Shown here one piece after another: positions 29,226 to 41,279 of a DNA stretch of 64,000 nt (positions are counted from its first letter, which is position 1; the number at the start of each line of letters is the position of its first letter). Where the stretch lies: the NCBI GenBank assembly GCA_016618085.1, contig JABLTG010000039.1, positions 56,945 through 120,944 on the forward strand, read 5' to 3'. Origin of the DNA: Neovahlkampfia damariscottae. Lineage: Eukaryota; Heterolobosea; Selenaionea; Neovahlkampfiida; Neovahlkampfiidae. The notes beneath the pieces were generated by a model, which saw nothing but the letters and a program-made list of their open reading frames with translations, was not told the origin of the DNA and did not search any database. The position numbers and the translations under genes are program-made.

Positions 29226-30993
29226 TCACAAACTGAAAGATTCAAGTCTTATTTTTTGTTGAGGTGAAATTCCTTTTGTTTTCATGTAAGAAAGGAATTG
29301 TGTTGGAACTTCTTGTAAAACCTCTTATTTAATGTTAGAATGTGATATATTCGTCAAACCTTCTGCCAAAGATTCAAGACTTTCATTTTTAAATTGATTA
29401 AATGGAACAAATTGAACAATATCTCTTTTTGCCCTTACACCATCACTCACTAATGCCTTATCATCACCATCTAAAATAATCATGTTTTTAAAGTCTTCAT
29501 TTCCTATTCCAATAATAATTATACCTTTAATTAACATTGAAAATAAGATTGATTTTTCTTACTCATTGGAAGAGTTGATGCTTTTACAATTGCATCAACA
29601 GTTGCATCCATATCTGTAATTTCACCATCTGTTAATATTAACAAAACAAAATATTCAGTTCCAGTGAAACTTCCAGCAATTTTACTGCATGCAGTGATCA
29701 AAGGCGCAAAGTTTGTTGGTCCAAAGAATTTAACATTCGTGACACTGTAATTATAGGCACTGAGTATCCCATCAACACCGTACACCTCAGGATTTTGAGG
29801 ATCAAAATTGCAGTGGAAACAATGCGATGTTTGTCCATTAGGTAATTTTGCTCCAAATCCATAACTTTTAGAGGTCAAAAAGATTTGAATTCTTACACTG
29901 GGTATTTTTTATCAGAGTCATAATAATTTAAGATATTTCCAACTGAAATGATAGCTTTTTGATAATCATTGTATTTGCCTTGTTGCATATGATGCAATGA
30001 ATCAACATCATTGATATTACCATTTGATGCAGTGAAATCAATACCTACCATGAGAGATATTTGAAATCCACTCATGATATAATCTAAAAATGTTGGTTCT
30101 TTCACTAAAACAAAATTGTCAAGTTTTAAAACACCTGAATTTGAATAAGTAGGTTTCCATTTGTATTTTGGATTGATCAAATCAAAAGATGCACCTTTTG
30201 ATATATTAGCAAGTTTTTCTAAGGTAAAAACTGTCTCTCCAATGAGTTTTGTCTTTCCAGACCAATTCCAATCCAAGCATTCGACTTTTACAGGTTTTTG
30301 AAAATCATTTGAGCAAAAATTTTGACCTGATAATTTAAATTCATTAAACATAGGGTTTAATTGGACTTTGTAGTATTCAGTTTCATGGACCATTTTCCAA
30401 CTTCCATCTGGAAGTTGTTTTGAAAATCTCAAAAAAGGATCTCTGTTAACAATTAGATTGATTTTATATTTTTTTACGATTTTCCAAAGAAATCCTTTTT
30501 ATCCAAACCTTTACATGAAAAACGAAAAGTTAAATCATATTTTTCATTTTTGACTTCATCAGCAGTTACACAGATCAATCCATTTTTTCTTGATTTGTCT
30601 TTAGGGTAGATTAGATCTTTTGTCAACATTGAGCCTCTACTACCAATTATTTCAGCAAGTTTACATTCAATTTCACCAATAACTTCTTGGTCTTCAATTT
30701 TACTTGACTTCACATCATCAACATCTAAAACCAAAAATTTTAAGTATTGAGTTTCTTCGAATTTAAAATCCATCATGAAAGTTTTTTTAAAAACTGGATT
30801 AGGTTGATCTTTTTGAAACTCAGTTCTCCCAAATTCTTTCCACTTTGACTTTTCTTTTTTGTATACAATACACATTGGGTCACTAGCACTGAAAGTATCT
30901 AATTTGATTAATTTTCTTTGATTAAGTAGTTGTTTTTTATTACCTACACTTTATTATAAGTTCTACTTTTGATGAAAGTGAATCTTGTATCAT
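29226..30993 (-). CDS. Copine (C2A-C2B-vWA)
   Basis: Six exons joined by mini-introns give about 550 residues. C2A has the calcium loop SASDP, spliced from exons 1 and 2. C2B begins with KSDPFLRFSKQ and contains WNWSGKTKLIGE. The vWA/copine domain runs from LMVGIDFTASNG (MIDAS-like DxTxSN) through SYGFGAKLP, to ILTDGEITD and the C-terminal VLQEVPTQFLSYM. Copines are calcium-dependent phospholipid-binding proteins acting in signalling and membrane traffic. The start is 57 bp from the divergent gene at 31051, with one shared ATTGG element at about 31036. Confidence 0.9.
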
Positions 30994-31050
30994 GTCGTCA
31001 ATTTTTTAGTTGTTGGAATTTGTGGTGAAATTTTATTGGACGACTATTTT

Positions 31051-31695
31051 ATGAAGAACCAAAAAACAACCTTCGTCAATTTGTTGGAAAAATCAAACTT
31101 TGAAGAATGTATATTATTCCTTAAGGAGAACTATCATGAAAAAGAATCACTTTTGAATATTGTATATCACTATTCCTCTCAAAATATTTCAAAAGAAAAT
31201 CTCTTCGATTTTTTTTTGTTCAAAAGCGTTTGTTTTCATATTTTTGGATATTACAAAGAAGAAGTAATGATAGTCTTAATAATAATTTTTAGCTCATTTT
31301 TTTACGAGAAGCTATTGAAAAAATAAATCTCATCAATTACCAACAAAAGATTGAATTTAATTTGATTTATATTAAAAAATGCATAGAAATTGATCAATTA
31401 TACATTTTAGAAAACGTTATTTCAGGTTTTAAAAATTAAAAATTCATCAAAAGAAACAATTCAACTCTTTGAAGAGAATGATCCAAAAAATTATCAATTA
31501 TCGGAAATTTATGAAATCAAATCCAAATGTCTTCAAGCCAAAGGAAAATCAAGTAATCTAAAAAATTGTAAAAAAAAAAAAGTTGATTCTGCAGCATGTT
31601 TAATCATTTCAAAAAATTTAAAAAAAAATAATGAGAAAATAATCAAAAATAATGTAACAATGGCATATGAAAAACTCTCTAAATCAAAAAAATGA
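31051..31695 (+). CDS. Unrecognised helical protein
   Basis: Starts MKNQKTTFVNLLEKSNFEEC. A 30-nt intron after YYKEE (about 31263-31292) joins LIFLREAIEKINL, and another 29-nt intron is likely near 31552-31580. The junction at about 31410-31430 is not resolved: the frame shifts by one, a good acceptor (CATTTTAG) exists, but no GT donor keeps the frame. The visible sequence is alpha-helical and Lys-rich with no domain I know. The stop is 5 bp from the convergent FPP synthase stop. Confidence 0.5.
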
Positions 31696-31700
31696 GATTT

Positions 31701-32827
31701 TTATTTTGTTCTTTTTTCAATTTTTGATAACAATGATAAGAATATTTCTTGATTGAATTCAATATTTTTGATTTTTAATTTTAAACTTTGAATTGCATTT
31801 GATTCATATTCTTGATAATATTTTGTCATATTTAAATCTTGGTAAACTGATTTTACTTTTTTAACACATTCTTTATCATCAATTCCATAATTTTTTTTTA
31901 AAATTTCTTTTTGTTCTTCTGTGCATAATTGTAATGCATTTACAATCATCCAACAACATTTTTTTTCTTCAATATCTCTTCCAATTTTACCTAATACTTT
32001 CTCATTAGCATAACAATCAAGAAAATCATCTTGTATTTGAAAGTACTCACCCATTTCAACACAAATTTCTTGTGTTAATATCAAGTTGTCTTCAGTTGCT
32101 TTTTCTGATAAAATTAATCCACAAACAATTGGAAGATAAAAAGAATAAAATGCTGTTTTGTATTTCACTATTTTTTTGTAAGCATCCATTGTGAAATTAT
32201 TCAAATTTAACTCTTCATCCGGTGGAAGAGTTCTGAGATCCAATAATTGACCTAATTCTGTTTTATATGTAGTTTCAAGAAATATTTCAAGAAGATCAAC
32301 ATAAAAACTTCTCTTTTTGAAATATTTTTTTAATATTCTGTAAACATGATTTTCTAAAATCACATAATCATTACATGCAAACAATTGAACATCCTTTACT
32401 TTGTACCAACAAGGTTGGTTTCTTCTCAATGTAGATTGATCCATAATATCATCAGCAACTAAGAAAAAAGCTTGCAACCATTCAATACACCAACCAACAA
32501 TACCTTGGAAGAAATTTTTAAAATGATGAACTTTTACATGCTTCTTTCATTTCTTCTTCAGTTGGTTTTTCTTTCAATAAAATAACTGTGTCAAGAACCG
32601 CAATACCACGATTTAATTTTCCTCCTTTAACATTGTAGGTTGTCATCTATTTGTTAGTTCAATTACAAACTTTACTCTGTCCATGTATTTTTTAGCTAAT
32701 TCAGGCATTTCATAATCTTTTAATTCAGAAACTAACATATTATTAATTTCATCAAAGTAGGACAAAAATACTTTGGTTTTTTAATTTTTGTTTTTTTCTT
32801 ACACTTCACTCTTTCTTCTTTGTTCAT
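31701..32827 (-). CDS. FPPS: Farnesyl pyrophosphate synthase
   Basis: Four exons, about 345 residues. Present are YNVKGGKLNRG (substrate loop), GWCIEWLQAFFLVADDIMD with the first Asp-rich motif, RRNQPCWY, KYKTAFYSFYLP, and QIQDDFLDCY with the second Asp-rich motif followed by KIGRDIEEKKCCW. The enzyme condenses DMAPP and IPP to FPP for sterol, prenylation and ubiquinone synthesis. The first two exons are very short (MNKEERVK, then 35 residues). The aromatic-rich positions before the first Asp motif fit a farnesyl rather than geranylgeranyl product. The stop is nearly contiguous with the convergent gene. Confidence 0.93.
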
Positions 32828-32966
32828 TTTTTCTAAAAATATTTTTATTGGTTGATTTGATGATTGTATTTTCAGTATTTATTTCAACTTTTATATGAAT
32901 TTTATATTTATTCATTTTCAATTTATTTTTAAATTGAAGCTGAATCTTTTAACCAATAGAAAAAAA

Positions 32967-34085
32967 ATGAGCAAAATTTTGTTGAGGGTGAGACTGCCTA
33001 ATGGTCAACTCAGAATTGACGATGTTACATCAGATACAACCCTTATAGAATTGAAACAAAAAATAGAACAACAAGGAAAGATTCCATCCTTCAAACAAAA
33101 AATAAAACTCGGTTATCCACCAAAAGAATTAGAGTCTGGAAATAAAGACAAAAAACTATCAGAATTAAGTATAAAATCAGGAGAAACAATAATAATTGAA
33201 GAATCAGATGATATAATTGACACAAATTCTTCAGCAAAAAAACCAAAACCAGAGCAATACAAAGGTTTGTTCAAAAAAAAAAAAAAAAATTAATTTTCCA
33301 AAGGATACATTCCTGAGAAACCTTCAGATGTCATGACTTATACAAGTGATGGTTTTGCTGTTAAAAGAAAAATTGAAGCTGATAATTCATGTTTGTTCAA
33401 TGCAGTTGCATATACCTTAGAAGGAAGTGTAAGCAGAAAAAAACCAAAAGTAAATTATCTTTATATCATTTTATTATATTAATTTAGGCACCTGGTTTAA
33501 GACAAGTCATTGCAGATATTGTAAAAATTGAAAAAGATTTTTATTCAGAAGTTGTTCTTGGTCAACCAAACGCAGAATATTGTCGTTGGATTTTAAAAAA
33601 AGATTCATGGGGTGGAGCAATTGAATTATCAATCCTTTCAGATTTCTTTGAAATTGAAATTTGCGCCTTTGATATAAAATCTACAAGAATGGATCGATAT
33701 GGAGAAGATAAGAAATATAAAAACAGAATTTATTTACTTTATGATGGAATTCATTATGACGCTTTGGCATTTTCACCAATGGAAGAAACTTTAGAGTATG
33801 AAGATTGTGATGTTACTGTTTTTTCTGTTGATGATTATAATATGCTTGTAAAAGCCCAAGATGTTGTAAAACAAATTAATAAGGTAACAAAAATGAATAA
33901 TTAAAATTTTAAAGAGACATGAATACACTGATGTTTCAGATTTCAAGTTGAGGTTTTTTTTGAAATTTTTTGTGTTAATTTTTTTTTTTAGATGTTTAAA
34001 TTGTCAAAAACAGTTTGTAGGACAAAAAGAAGCTGCTCTTCATTATGATGAAACAGGTCATGATCAATTTGCTGAAAATTTATAA
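32967..34085 (+). CDS. YOD1: OTU1/YOD1 deubiquitinase
   Basis: Five exons with introns at about 33265-33298, 33451-33488, 33883-33912 and 33952-33991. The ubiquitin-like UBX-type N-domain (LLRVRLPNGQLRIDDV) is followed by the OTU catalytic core with EADNSCLFNAVAY (Asp, Cys) and GIHYDAL (His). A C-terminal C2H2 finger (CLNCQKQF ... HYDETGHDQF) ends the protein. YOD1 trims ubiquitin chains on p97/Cdc48 substrates in ER-associated degradation. The start MSKILLR is 10 bp downstream of a CCAAT element; the longer frame is rejected. Confidence 0.92.
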
Positions 34086-34123
34086 AATTGAAATTTTTTT
34101 TTTTAAATGTTGAAAAAAATTTT

Positions 34124-34648
34124 TTATTCGCCGTAGATGAAAACTTTTGAGACATGAATACCACTTCCACCATAATTTTCGGTCTATTAATAATTTTAAA
34201 GATCAAAAAAAAAGTTACTAAAATAAATTTTACATATTGGGCTTCAGCTTTAATATCATAAACATATTCTCCTGCTTTTTGTTCCAATTCATCCTCAGCA
34301 ACAGTTTCATATGTACTGTCATCTTTTGATGTTTTTATAATCAAATCTAAAAAAAAATAAAAAATAAAAAATATTTGACTACGTTTTGGGTTTTGATTAT
34401 TTTCACCATGGATAAATAATCCTACTCTTTTCAATTTTGATATTTTATCAAGTTTAATTATTACATATTGTGGTAATGGTTCCAAAGAGTGAGAAAACCA
34501 AACTAAAGTTGGATCACGATTCATTAAATTCAAACAACGTGATTCGTGATGGTATTGTGAAGAAAATTTATGAATTGAACCACCATTATCTTTTAAAAGT
34601 TATTTTTTTTTCTTTTTTGGCTTTACCTGGCATTGCTAAGTTTTTCAT
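34124..34648 (-). CDS. Discoidin-like (galactose-binding fold) protein
   Basis: Four exons give about 130 residues, starting MKNLAMP. The core follows the F5/8 type C pattern: SSQYHHESRCLNLMNRD, PQYVIIKLDKI, VGLFIHGENNQNPK, GEYVYDIKAEAQY, and the end GGSGIHVSKVFIYG. A standalone jelly-roll domain like this resembles IFT25/HSPB11 or the CEP104 N-terminal domain, both ciliary; I cannot decide which. It is divergent from POT1 with 80 bp between starts. Confidence 0.55.
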
Positions 34649-34728
34649 TGTTTTGCAGTTGGAGGAAAAGGAAAAGTCGTTTGGTTGGACAGATTACGAC
34701 CAATTAGAAACTTTGCGCTTTTTTCTTC

Positions 34729-36547
34729 ATGCAAAACGAACAAACAAACATTTCCGTTTCAAAAATTGAAAAGGAAGAAAATGAACTGAAAGGATTCATT
34801 GAAGGTGAAATAAAAACATTGTCAAATGAAAAAACTGGAGTATTGAATCTCATTCTAGAAGATACATTCAGCAAACCAACGTCAGCAAAAGATATGACCA
34901 TTAATTCAACTATTCTTTTAGAATTACCCCCAAGATGGTCGGAGTTAATTAATGGAATTGTAGACTTGAATGTAAGAGATTTTTTTTCTAAAGTTTCTTC
35001 AACTAAAGGATCTTGTTTCAATTTATTGTGCTACTGTCAAAAAGAATGATAGAATTGATATTCCACATGATTTTAAGTTGACAATAAATTCAAAATCATC
35101 CATATCCATTCAAACAAAAGAAGGCACTGTCACCATTGATCAAGAAACCATCAACTCAAAAAAATTAGTTTGGAGAGGAAAAAAAAGAAAAATCAAAGAA
35201 AAAATTGTAAATAATCCGAAAATAGTTACACCAAAATACAGCTATACAAAATTAAAAGATGTCAAAGAAGGAGATATTTATAATTGTTTTGGATTTGTTG
35301 AGAATTATTCCAACCCAAGATCTGGATGTAATCATTTTTAATTATTGATTTTTAAGATTACACAAATATGACACTTACTATTAGAGATGAAACTGGTCCT
35401 TTGAATTTACTGATTCAAGCAAAAGATAAATCTCAATTAATTGATGTAAAACAAATTGGAGATGTTGTACGAGTACATAGATTGAAAGTAATCAAATATC
35501 TTGGAAAGTTACAAGGAAATGAATCACCTGGTTGTGATTTCTATCTTTCTCCTATTGACTCAATCAATATTGAAATACCAAAATCAAAAACATTTACTGA
35601 ATTGGATATTGAAAGAATCAAAGAACTAAAAGTTTATTCAAAGAAATATTTACAAAAAAATTCATTAAAAAATCAATTTACTTGTACAGTTTCAACAATT
35701 CAACCTTTAAAATATGTTGATATCATAGGTAGAATTACTATGGCAACAAAATTGAGTTTTGGTTATGTTATTCATTTTAATGATGGAACAGAGAATGATA
35801 AACTTGGATCTTCTCTTGAAGTTCAAGCAACAAGTTCTCATTTACAAGATGTTATTGCTGAAATACAAAAAAGATTAAACATGAAAAAAACGGTTTTTGT
35901 AAAATTAAGAAATATTTTTTGTGTGCACTCATTTGCAGAAGTAAGAACTGTTGACAATTCTTCAATTGGATTTTTACCTTCTTTTTGTTTGGATGTTAAA
36001 AATTTGAATGAACTGAGAACCAAGATTGTCACTTCAACAAAATTCTCCAAAGCTCCTTCATCAATTTCTCAAGTTTTGGAATGTCAAGAAAGGAATGCTA
36101 AATTCAAAATTATTGTGAATGTGATTGATAGTTATCCATCAAATTCAAATGAATTCATTATTTTATCTTGTCCTCAATGCAATCAAGAATTAAATAGATC
36201 AATTTGTAAGAAATGTAATATAGAAGGGAAATATGTATTTTGTTTTAAATTGTTGTTGAAAGATAAAACTGGTGAAATGACAACATATATATTCGATAAA
36301 CAGGCAGTAAATAGAATTCATTTTGAATTAATTTTCAAAGGAACATTTTTTTGGAATCAAAGCTTCAGAATTGAAAGATAATCTTGAAAATCAAGTTGAA
36401 TTATCAACTCAAATGAAATTACTGAAAAATTCAAAGAATTTCTCTGAAATTTGTTTATTTTCTTATCAAATTGATAAAAAGAAATTTTATCAAGTCTATG
36501 ATACCAAATGCTTGAAGGAAGAAAATTTTGAATCATTTATTGAATAA
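34729..36547 (+). CDS. POT1: POT1-like telomere end-binding protein, with one suspected frameshift
   Basis: Introns lie at about 34972-35009 and 35330-35356. The OB fold at residues about 185-280 matches the Telo_bind/POT1 OB1: YTKLKDVKEGDIYNCFGFVE, MTLTIRDETGPLNLLI, IGDVVRVHRLKVIKYLGKLQG. Further OB-like strands follow, and a zinc knuckle CPQCNQELNRSICKKC lies near the C-terminus. POT1 binds single-stranded telomeric DNA. After IFKGTFF the frame breaks at a run of seven T (36346-36352); dropping one T gives an open frame to TAA 36547. This is either a sequencing error or a real lesion. The stop is 3 bp from the convergent GFA gene. Confidence 0.75.
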
Positions 36548-36550
36548 AAA

Positions 36551-37072
36551 TCATTTATATTTCAAATAAAAGATGTATCCAAGAGAAGCTGTTAATGCAA
36601 TACTGGTGAAATATTCTTTGATGAAGGTTCCAACTCTCATTCCTGAAAAACTTTTCGGTTTTGGAATTCCATTGAATTTCATTTTACCATCTGGTACTAA
36701 AACAATAGCTTCTTCATAACAAACATGAACTTTTGGTTCTAAATGTGAAGGAATTGCACTTGGTTTGATACCTTCAATTAATGTCAATGGAATCGAATAC
36801 ATTGTTTCACGAAAATTGTTAAATATTCTACCTCCACATTCACCACAAAAATTACGTGTTCCATTATTGTTTCCATGAAATGATTTGATTGATTCTTTTC
36901 CTTTAGTAACTTCAAAAGTTGGGTTGTTAAAAATTACAGTTGTGAAAAAAGAAGAGGAATGAAATCTTCTACAACTATCACAATGACAATGTGCTACAAT
37001 AGGATTCTTGTCAAAAGTAATTTTGACTTCAACTTTTCCACAAAAACATTTGGCTGTGTGACAGTTTGTCAT
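36551..37072 (-). CDS. GFA/CENP-V domain protein with C-terminal membrane anchor
   Basis: A single exon of 173 residues. The zinc-binding Cys pattern of the glutathione-dependent formaldehyde-activating (GFA/CENP-V) fold is complete: KCFCGKV, AHCHCDSCRRF, NFCGECGGRIF. The domain covers about residues 1-125. The last 25 residues (FTSIALTASLGYIFYLKY) form a predicted tail anchor, unusual for the family. It is likely a small-molecule thiol-adduct enzyme at a membrane. A CCAATCG element precedes the start. Confidence 0.8.
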   Translation of the reverse strand: MTNCHTAKCFCGKVEVKITFDKNPIVAHCHCDSCRRFHSSSFFTTVIFNNPTFEVTKGKESIKSFHGNNNGTRNFCGECGGRIFNNFRETMYSIPLTLIEGIKPSAIPSHLEPKVHVCYEEAIVLVPDGKMKFNGIPKPKSFSGMRVGTFIKEYFTSIALTASLGYIFYLKYK

Positions 37073-37120
37073 CTTTCAAAAATTGTAAAAATCAACGATT
37101 GGTTGAAAAAAGATTAATTT

Positions 37121-38693
37121 TTATTCCCAATCTGAATCATCTGATTCATCATCAGAGTCATTTACCTTTTGGAATTTTTGAGCTAAAATAGCAGCAACAT
37201 TAAATCCACCAACATTTTCAGGTTCAGGAGCAGGTTTTCTTTCTTGAACTTCAACTTTTTTTAATGTAGCTCCTGATCTAATACTGTCAAGTAAATCACC
37301 TCTACCACCTTGTGGTTTTGGAGCATTTGTTGGTTTAGCTTCTTTTTTCTTGAAAGTAATTGTACCACCTGTCATTGGAGGAGGAGGTCCTTTTAAAAGT
37401 TAATTTCAATATTTATATAAATTTACCTGGTGGTGGTGGGCCACCTGTTGGTCCTCCTGTTGGACCACCTGTAGGACCGCCAGTTGGTCCTCCATCCATT
37501 GGTTTTGGCGCATAATATGATTTTCTTCTTCCACCTTGTGGTGGTCCAGGAGGAGGTCCTGGTGGTGGACCACTCATTTGATTAATATCAAAATCATATT
37601 TTTCTTCTTGATAATCTACATACGTTCATTATGTTAATTTTTTTTTTTTTTTTTTTACCAGGAGGAGGTCCAGGTGGAGGACCTTGATTATAGCCTTGAT
37701 TGTAACCTGGAGGTCCAGGTGGTGGTCCTTGATTATATCCTTGGTTGTAGTTTTGATTGTATCCTTGCGGTGGTCCAGGAGGAGGTCCAGGTGGTGGACC
37801 TTGATTATAATCCATACCAGGTCCTGGAATATCTAATGAAGGTGGTGGTCCATTATAATTTTGATTATAACCTTGATTATAATTATCTGTTGGAGGTGGT
37901 CCAGGAATATAATCATTTTGAGTTGGTGGTCCTGGAATACTTTCATCACCTGTTGTTTGTGTTTTATCACCAGGTTTTTTGATTAATTCACCAGTTTCTT
38001 TGTCATACATTTCTTTATCAATTCCTTTGACTTCTTTTTTTTTTTTTTTCTTTTTTTTTTTCTTTTTCTTTTCTTGTCTTTCTAATTCAGAAACTGCCCA
38101 TGCTTCAAAGAAGTAACCTGGATCTGAGTAATCTTTGACACATGATTTTTTTTCATGGTATTCATCTAATTGTCCAAAGTTTGGAAGTGATTGACAATTA
38201 TTTTCATATTGAGAATTTAAAGCAGGTGGAAGATTCTTCTTTTGAATATTTTGTTCACTTTTTCTGTTCAAAAATTTGACAGATTGTTCTCTATTGAGTT
38301 GTTAAAAAAAATTTTTTTTTTTTTTACGAAAGTTGATAAGCATGATTTGAGTAGAATTTTGTTGAGTTGTTTGAAATATAATCATCAATACCATCAAGTT
38401 TTTCATTACACGTTTGGAGTCTTGTTGAAATATTTGAAATTCTCGTGAAGGTTTCTTTTGAAGAATCTAAAACAGATTGGAAGAGTTCATCAGCAATTGT
38501 TGAAAGAGCTGAGAGTTGATAAAGTAAACCATTTAAGTCGTTCATACAACTTCCTTGCAAGGTTTTCTGTTTTTTAGAATTAGAAGTTGTTTTGTTAACT
38601 TACTCCTGCAATTTGGGCGGATTTGATGAGTTCAACTCCACCATTCTGATGACCAACAGTGGAGTAGTGAGGAATAGCTCTTTTTACCACCAT
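37121..38693 (-). CDS. WAVE/SCAR actin nucleation-promoting factor
   Basis: Five or so exons from ATG 38693 (MVVKRAIPHYSTVG). The N-terminal SCAR homology domain includes LYQLSALSTIADELFQ and the later LPNFGQLDEY and YSDPGYFFEAW. A Lys-rich run follows (partly a slippery AAG/AAA tract), then a long Pro-Gly-Tyr-Asn-Gln region. At the C-terminus come a WH2 motif (RGDLLDSIRSGATLKKV), a central/amphipathic segment (NVAAILAQKFQKV) and an acidic tail ending DSDWE. WAVE activates Arp2/3 downstream of Rac. Intron read-through produces spurious KKKK extensions, which I exclude. Confidence 0.88.
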
Positions 38694-39052
38694 TTTGTTT
38701 TTTTGATTAAAATCCAATCAAACTGTTTTTTATAAATAGAAAAAACAGGCATCTGATTGGTTGGTCATAGAGATATTTTTATAAAAGAAAAAGAAAAGTG
38801 TTTCATATTTCCCAATGCTTGGAAAAGTTTCATTTCCCCTAAAAAATGACGAGATATTTTCAGATTTGAAATTCGTTCAATTTTGTCAGATCAGCAGAGT
38901 GTCTTTTGTCTCTTCATTTCAATCCATGGAAATGAATTTCAGTGAAAATTCTTTGTTTCTGATGAATTCTTCAAATTTTATTTTTTTGAAGCTTCCATTT
39001 TCTTCTTTCTTGAAAAAAACAAGTGAAAAAAAAATCAACCAATAAAATCTTC
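38694..39052. other. Divergent promoter region between WAVE and kelch-SAM
   Basis: It contains CCAATCA at about 38711, TGATTGG at about 38754 and CCAATAAA at 39039. A 76-codon plus frame at 38815 is Ser/Phe-rich and overlaps the last element, so I do not call it a gene. Confidence 0.4.
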
Positions 39053-41270
39053 ATGGAATTGTTCACTGTTGCCGAAGTGAAACATGGCACCAGACCAGAC
39101 ATGAGATTAGGTCACACAACCACACTTCTACCAGATAAAAACCTCTTCATATTCGGTAAAAAAAAATAAAAAATAACAAACAAGGTGGATTTGATGGTAC
39201 AAACACTTTAAACGATAGTTTAATTTATGATATAACCAAAAAAGAGTGGATAAAATTAAAAACAGAAGGAAATCCACCAAATCCAAGAGCAGGACATACA
39301 AGTACCTTAATAACTGAAACTTCGGAAATTTTTATATTTGGAGGAACAGGTCCACGTGATTACAAAGTAAGAAAAAAAAAAAAGAAAAAAATTAACAAAA
39401 ACAAAGGATTTATGGGTTATAGATACAAAAAAAAAAATTTGGAACAAACCAAAAACGACAAGTAGTGTTAAAGTTTATATCTCTGGTGATTTGTTAATTG
39501 GTGATAAGTTATTGAACAAAATTTTAAAAATTGATAATGATGAGGAAGGTGAAGAGAATAAAGAGTTGGAGCAATTGTTAATGGAAGGTAATTTGATACA
39601 GGAACAGACAGAATTGAACAATGAAAATAATGAAAAATTTGTTTCATCAAGAAATCTATTTCCAGCAGCAAGATCAAGACATACATGTATATATAGAGAA
39701 AAACAATTATATTTATTTGGTGGTGGATCGTCAAATAAAATTTATGATGATTTTTGGGTCTTGAATGTTGATAACTATAATTGGGACAAATTAAAGATAT
39801 CAGGAGAAAAGCCAACAGGTAGATGGGGTCATACTATGAATTATTATGATAAAAATGATAAAATTTATCTATTTGGAGGAGCTTATCAAAACAAAACGTT
39901 GAATGATTTGTTTGAATTTGATCCAAAAAATTTAATTTGGAAGAAAATTGAATTATCAACAAAGTATGGATCTATAGCACCAAGAGCCTCACATTCTTTC
40001 AACATCTATAAAGATTATTTCTTTATTTTATGGGGAGGTAAAATACAAATTCATTCAACTCTTGTTAAAAGGTGATAATAATATATTGATGAGCGAATTT
40101 TTAATTATATCTTTGGAGAAGTTACAAATTATTAAAAGAGAAAAATTCAAGAAACCCACAGCTAGATGCACTCATACTTCAACTTTAGTTGACCATCAAA
40201 TTTTTATTTATGGTGGTGGTGGAGGTATGGATGAAAAACCTGGAATTGAATATCAAGAAATTTTCATTTTGGATATTGAGAAATTTTTATCACAAGATTT
40301 TTTAAAACACAAAGAAAATGTTCATTCAAGAACAACTTCAAATCCAAACCACAATCTAAATCAACAAAACAACCAATCAGAATCAAAAGAAAGTGACGTG
40401 ACAATTCAAAGGAAAAGATCATCATCAAAAGATATAAAATACTCAAGGGAACAACAAATTTTTAGTGATAAGGATACAAAAGAAATGACAAATTGGTTGG
40501 TATCGTTAGGATTGGGTAGATATGCTTCGTTGTTTATTTCTGAAGAGATTGATTTAGAATGTTTACCTTTACTAACAGAAGCTGATTTATTCAGAATAGG
40601 TGTATCAAAATATGGTCCAAGAAAGAAAATTTTAGCCGCTGCTGAGGAATTAGCCAATGATTCAAAAAAATCAATACCACCACCTCCACCAACAAAACCA
40701 AAAGAGCAATCTTTCACTTACTCAAATTTACCACCGAATATGCCAAATAATAGTAGCAATTCAAATCAACAATTGATCGATTCAATACAAAAATTGACCA
40801 ATTATATTGAAAATTTCAAAGAAGCGGTGAATGATTTGACAGTCACATTAACAATCATGTCTTCTTCATTTCAAAATCAAAATTCAAATCAGAATCAAAG
40901 TCGTTTGCATCCATCAAATTTATTCAACAATGCTTCATCATTTAGTAATCAACAAAATGATGAAATTCAAACACCTTCTTATAAATATCAAATTCATCCA
41001 AAACCAAAATCAAATCATAAAAACAAAAGAAATTCAGCAAAAACAATTACAACAAATGAACCAAAAATTTCAATGAATAAATTAAATGAAGATGTGATAT
41101 CTACACAAAGGAGTAATTCTGCTCCAAAAACACCAACAACTATTGATTCACCAAAAGTAGAAGAGAAGAAACATTCAAAAACTTCAATATTAGATGACAT
41201 CATTCTTCCACAACCACAGTCGAAATCTTGGTTTGAGAAAATGCAAGAAGAAGAAGAAAATAAAAAATAA
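39053..41270 (+). CDS. Kelch-repeat and SAM domain protein
   Basis: Four exons with introns at about 39161-39189, 39368-39404 and 40040-40073. The first 380 residues form a kelch propeller with clear blades (RLGHTTTLLPDKNLFIFGG, RAGHTSTL, RSRHTCIYREKQLYLFGG, RWGHTMNYY...IYLFGG, RCTHTSTLVDHQIFIYGG). A SAM domain follows (NWLVSLGLGRYASLFISEE ... YGPRKKILAAAEEL), then a long Asn/Gln/Ser-rich tail. SAM-kelch proteins act as scaffolds. The stop is 9 bp from the convergent gene. Confidence 0.88.
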
Positions 41271-41279
41271 AAACATTTA

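Noticed and set aside
37594-37640. KKKKK-rich end of a WAVE exon
   Set aside because: This is intron read-through: the T-rich intron translates as poly-Lys on the minus strand.
38815-39045. 76-codon plus frame between WAVE and kelch-SAM
   Set aside because: It is low-complexity Ser/Phe-rich, overlaps the kelch-SAM promoter element and ends 7 bp before that gene's start.
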